Shown here: positions 6,542 to 8,935 of the stretch, in pieces | Layout: every line of letters begins with the position of its first letter | Position numbering within the stretch: position 1 is the first letter of the stretch | Source of the DNA: Chitinophagaceae bacterium | Lineage (GTDB): Bacteria; Bacteroidota; Bacteroidia; Chitinophagales; Chitinophagaceae | Length of the DNA: 8,935 bases | Direction: 5' to 3' | Assembly (NCBI GenBank): GCA_947481355.1 | Contig: CANKGM010000068.1 | Span: 1 to 8,935 of the forward strand | Position numbers and translations under genes: made by a program | Notes under the pieces: model-generated | The model's database searches: none | Seen by the model: only the letters and a program-made list of their open reading frames with translations | What the model was told of the DNA's origin: nothing

Positions 6542-7258
6542 ATGAAATCATTGTTACTATTTTTTATTTCGATAACGAGCCTTACCTCATTTGGACAAAA
6601 GCAAATAGTTGTACACGATAGTCAAGCAGTTGAACGCCCAGTTGAAAAATTTCACTCCCTAAGTATCAGTGGACTATTTACTGTATATTTTTCTCAGTCA
6701 GATGATTTTAAGTTAGCGATCAGCTCTTCACATAATGTTAATGAAGATCAAATCAAAACTACTGTTGTTGATGGTGTATTGAGGGTATCACGAAAAGAAA
6801 AAATTGTATGGGGAATAAATTCAAGTGATCGAAGTATAAAAGTGTATGTTTCAGCACCTTTTCTAAAGGATATTAGTGCATCAGGGGCATCTAATATAAA
6901 TATAATAGGTTCATTGCGTACTGAAGCCTTAAAATTGACTCTTAGTGGGGCTTCAGATTTCCGTGGAACAATAGAAGCTGGTTCAATACAAGTCGATCAA
7001 AGTGGAGCTTCAGACATTAAAATGGAGGGGAATGTACACGCAATTACACTAAAGACATCAGGAGCAAGTGATTTTAATGGCTTCTCATTGGTTACAGATG
7101 ACGCAGTTCTTTCTGCTTCAGGGGCTTCAAAAATTCAATTAACGGTTCAAAAATCAATTAAAGCAACGGCATCTGGTGCGAGTGATATTGAATATCGTGG
7201 TAATCCTGAAAAAGTTGGGCGCTCATCCTCAGGGGCAAGTAATATTTCGCATCACTAA
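6542..7258 (+). CDS. Secreted GIN-domain (DUF2807) protein, GAS-turn paralogue
   Basis: This 238-residue protein starts at the ATG at 6542. Upstream in-frame starts exist inside the preceding gene, but 6542 gives a clean signal peptide (MKSLLLFFISITSLTSFG, then Q) and lies 13 bases after that gene's stop. It is a paralogue of its neighbour: VERPVEKFHSLSISG aligns with VDRPLEEFHKVDIKG. The C-terminal half carries seven turns S-G-A-S-[NDK] at residues 114, 135, 154, 173, 193, 211 and 230. It thus has the same predicted beta-helix with the Gly-Ser-Gly turn replaced throughout by Gly-Ala-Ser. It has no cysteine, no lipobox and no membrane segment after the signal. Export to the periplasm or cell surface is predicted; the role is unknown. 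A strong terminator follows 21 bases after the stop, making it the last gene of the unit. Confidence 0.9.
   Translation: MKSLLLFFISITSLTSFGQKQIVVHDSQAVERPVEKFHSLSISGLFTVYFSQSDDFKLAISSSHNVNEDQIKTTVVDGVLRVSRKEKIVWGINSSDRSIKVYVSAPFLKDISASGASNINIIGSLRTEALKLTLSGASDFRGTIEAGSIQVDQSGASDIKMEGNVHAITLKTSGASDFNGFSLVTDDAVLSASGASKIQLTVQKSIKATASGASDIEYRGNPEKVGRSSSGASNISHH
6881..7243 (+). repeat. Seven-rung SGAS turn ladder in the second GIN-domain gene
   Basis: SGASN, SGASD, SGASD, SGASD, SGASK, SGASD and SGASN are encoded at intervals of 21, 19, 19, 20, 18 and 19 residues, the same intervals as in the upstream paralogue. Codons for the rungs vary (tca/agt/tct, ggg/gga/ggt, gca/gct/gcg), so it is a protein repeat and not a simple DNA repeat. 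Confidence 0.88.
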
Positions 7259-7279
7259 AAACGGGCTAGTAAGTACATA

Positions 7280-7324
7280 AAAAAAGGCACAATCAGGAGA
7301 AATCTCTCTTTTTGTGCCTTTTTT
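7280..7324. terminator. Bidirectional intrinsic terminator between the GIN pair and tRNA-fMet
   Basis: A perfect 13-bp stem pairs AAAAAAGGCACAA (7280-7292) with TTGTGCCTTTTTT (7312-7324). The A-rich flank on one side and T-rich flank on the other give a T-run after the GC core on both strands. It can stop the GIN-domain transcript coming from the left and the tRNA transcript coming from the right. Confidence 0.85.
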
Positions 7325-7346
7325 ATGCTTTTTAACCAATTTTATG

Positions 7347-7418
<72 letters not shown>

Positions 7419-7421
7419 ATG

Positions 7422-7453
7422 CAAATCTACACTTAAAATCAATTATAGGCAAA
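7422..7453 (-). promoter_or_regulatory. Promoter of tRNA-fMet
   Basis: On the - strand TTTG (7453-7450), a 20-base spacer and TAGATTTG (7429-7422) match both elements of the Bacteroidota promoter (-33 TTTG, -7 TAnnTTTG). The -7 box ends three bases before the mature 5' end, so the primary transcript would carry almost no 5' leader. Confidence 0.65.
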
Positions 7454-7469
7454 ACAATTATTACTGTGT

Positions 7470-7477
7470 TACCTTTG
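7470..7477 (+). promoter_or_regulatory. Candidate -7 box of era
   Basis: TACCTTTG is a perfect TAnnTTTG match and ends six bases before the ATG at 7484, implying a leader of only a few bases. No TTTG is present at the -33 position. It overlaps an in-frame GTG (7466), which argues against that GTG as the translation start. Confidence 0.45.
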
Positions 7478-7483
7478 CAGCTA

Positions 7484-8359
7484 ATGATGAGGTCTGGTTT
7501 CGTAAATATTCTAGGTAAGCCTAATGCAGGAAAAAGTACTTTACTCAACGCATTAGTAGGAGAGAAGCTTGCTATTGTGTCTTCTAAGGTGCAAACAACT
7601 AGGCATCGTATACGTGCTTTTTTAAATGGACCTGATTATCAAATAGTTTTTTCTGATACGCCTGGAATCATAGAACCTCAATATAAGCTGCATGAGAAAA
7701 TGATGCGTGCTGTTAAATCTAGTATGGAGGATGCAGATGTATGTTTGCTAATCGCAGACCTTAGGGATGATTTAACCCTGTTAGACGAATTGTTTTCACC
7801 CCTTAAATTGCATGTTCCGTGTATCGTGGTGTTAAATAAAAGCGACATGGTTAAGCCTCCAAAAATCCAAGAGGCAGTTGATTTTTTTTCAGCTAAGTCA
7901 TATTGTAAAAAAGCAATAGTTATCTCAGCAGCTAAAAAAATCAATACAGATGAACTGGTTAAGTTGATTGTAAGTTACCTGCCAGAAGGAGATCCTTTCT
8001 TTGGCGAAGAAGACCTTACAGACATGCCCACCAAGTTTTTTGCCGGTGAGTTAATTCGAGAAAAAATATTTGAATTGTTTGATCAAGAAATTCCTTACCA
8101 AACTACCGTAATGGTTCAAGGGTTTGAAGAAAAAAATACCTTAATTAAAATTACTGCAGATATCATCGTTCAAAGGGAATCTCAGAAAGCAATTTTATTA
8201 GGGCAAGGTGGTTTAATGATAAAGAAACTGGGGACAGAATCTCGGATTTCGTTGGAATCATTTTTGGGAAGAAAAATATTCTTACAGTTATACATCAAGG
8301 TTCGTGCAAATTGGCGAAATAATGATTTGTATCTCAAAGAATATGGGTATGCCCAATAA
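7484..8359 (+). CDS. era: GTPase Era
   Basis: The 291-residue protein is a full-length Era, the GTPase that binds the 3' end of 16S rRNA and helps mature the 30S subunit. GTPase motifs are visible: G1 GKPNAGKS, switch I region SSKVQTTRHRI with the G2 Thr, G3 DTPG, G4 NKSD and G5 SAA. The C-terminal KH RNA-binding domain follows, with the GxxG loop LLGQGGLMIKKLG and the family ending FLQLYIKVRANWRN. I choose ATG 7484 (MMRSGFVNIL; 7487 is equally possible) over the in-frame GTG at 7466, because the latter lies before and within the probable -7 promoter box and adds residues unlike the family. It is divergent from tRNA-fMet and 87 bases upstream of der, an arrangement common in Bacteroidota. All key residues are intact. 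Confidence 0.96.
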   Translation: MMRSGFVNILGKPNAGKSTLLNALVGEKLAIVSSKVQTTRHRIRAFLNGPDYQIVFSDTPGIIEPQYKLHEKMMRAVKSSMEDADVCLLIADLRDDLTLLDELFSPLKLHVPCIVVLNKSDMVKPPKIQEAVDFFSAKSYCKKAIVISAAKKINTDELVKLIVSYLPEGDPFFGEEDLTDMPTKFFAGELIREKIFELFDQEIPYQTTVMVQGFEEKNTLIKITADIIVQRESQKAILLGQGGLMIKKLGTESRISLESFLGRKIFLQLYIKVRANWRNNDLYLKEYGYAQ

Positions 8360-8446
8360 GGTTTTTAAAAACGAGCTTCTATATAATAAAAATGATAAGT
8401 AAGATTTTATTTCAATATTGATACGTAAAGAATTTAATAGAATACA

Positions 8447-8935
8447 ATGAGTGGGTTTACATTAGCGATAGTAGGGCGACCAAATGTTGGGAAGAGTACT
8501 TTTTTTAACAGGCTGTTAGAGGAAAGAAAGGCTATTGTAGAAGATACTTCTGGCGTTACACGCGATAGACAATATGGTATTAGCGAATGGAATGGTAAGT
8601 CATTCAATGTCATTGATACTGGTGGTTTCGTGCCAGATAGCGATGATGTTTTTGAGAGAGAGATCCGAAAGCAAGTGGTAATAGCTGTCGAAGAAGCTAA
8701 TGCCATTGTTTTTATGTGTGATGTTACAACCGGTATCACACATCTTGATGAGGCTATGGCAAAGCTTCTTCGCAAATCAAAAAAACCAGTTTTTTTGGTA
8801 GTGAATAAAGTGGACAATAATGAAAGGATGTTATCGGCTACTGAATTTTATGGACTTGGTTTTAAAAACACTTTCTTTCTTTCATCTATTTCGGGTAGTG
8901 GTACAGGGGATTTATTAGATGAGATTGCTAGCCTA
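8447..8935 (+). CDS. der: GTPase Der (EngA), N-terminal part (3' end outside window)
   Basis: The first 163 codons are present and the reading frame is open to the last base. They cover the first of Der's two GTPase domains: G1 GRPNVGKS, the EDTSGVTRDRQYG switch I region with its conserved Thr, G3 DTGG, G4 NKVD, and G5 near SSISGSG. The DTGG variant of G3 together with VTRDR is characteristic of Der, which needs two tandem G domains and a KH-like domain for 50S subunit assembly. The second G domain and the KH-like domain must lie beyond the window. The ATG at 8447 gives the standard start MSGFTLAIVGRPN. The 87 bases between era and der show no TAnnTTTG box and no terminator, so read-through from era is likely. 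Confidence 0.95.
   Translation, partial: MSGFTLAIVGRPNVGKSTFFNRLLEERKAIVEDTSGVTRDRQYGISEWNGKSFNVIDTGGFVPDSDDVFEREIRKQVVIAVEEANAIVFMCDVTTGITHLDEAMAKLLRKSKKPVFLVVNKVDNNERMLSATEFYGLGFKNTFFLSSISGSGTGDLLDEIASL

Noticed and set aside
8434..8817. Open reading frame of 127 codons on the - strand
   Set aside because: It lies wholly opposite der, whose + strand frame has all GTPase motifs; the antisense frame shows no recognisable domain.

Overview
The window looks like a chromosomal segment of a low-GC member of the Bacteroidota. Four things support this. A TonB-dependent receptor carries an N-terminal carboxypeptidase-regulatory-like domain. The ferredoxin tail and the tandem GIN-domain (DUF2807) proteins are types common in that phylum. 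Shine-Dalgarno-like sequences are absent before the genes. Perfect TAnnTTTG boxes (the Bacteroidota -7 promoter consensus) lie at sensible positions before several transcription units. I cannot name a genus.

Layout. At 1-158 is the end of a 4Fe-4S ferredoxin gene, closed by a clear intrinsic terminator (179-214). At 263-2405 a tight + strand cluster holds ddl (D-Ala-D-Ala ligase), a membrane-anchored three-PASTA protein without a kinase, and a single-domain rhodanese; the first two link this part to peptidoglycan synthesis or sensing. At 2479-5582 two genes lie on the - strand: an uncharacterised lipoprotein, and upstream of it a TonB-dependent outer-membrane receptor. A TPP riboswitch (5655-5740) precedes the receptor, so its likely cargo is thiamine or a thiamine precursor or phosphate. 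Between the aptamer and the start codon lies a long hairpin that ends two bases before the ATG, a plausible translational expression platform.

At 5836-7258, divergent from the receptor, is a tandem pair of secreted GIN-domain paralogues. Each has seven repeated Gly/Ser turns at exactly the same spacing, but with different turn sequences. They end at a strong bidirectional terminator (7280-7324) shared with the oppositely oriented initiator tRNA-fMet gene (7347-7418). Divergent from the tRNA, era (7484-8359) is followed by der (8447 to the window end, incomplete): two conserved GTPases of ribosome assembly.

Most of the window is core chromosome in good order, with no mobile element, CRISPR array or defence system visible. 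The parts most worth a second look are the TPP-controlled receptor with its unusual leader, the locked-register GIN-domain pair, and the compact divergent promoter regions that suggest very short or leaderless transcripts.
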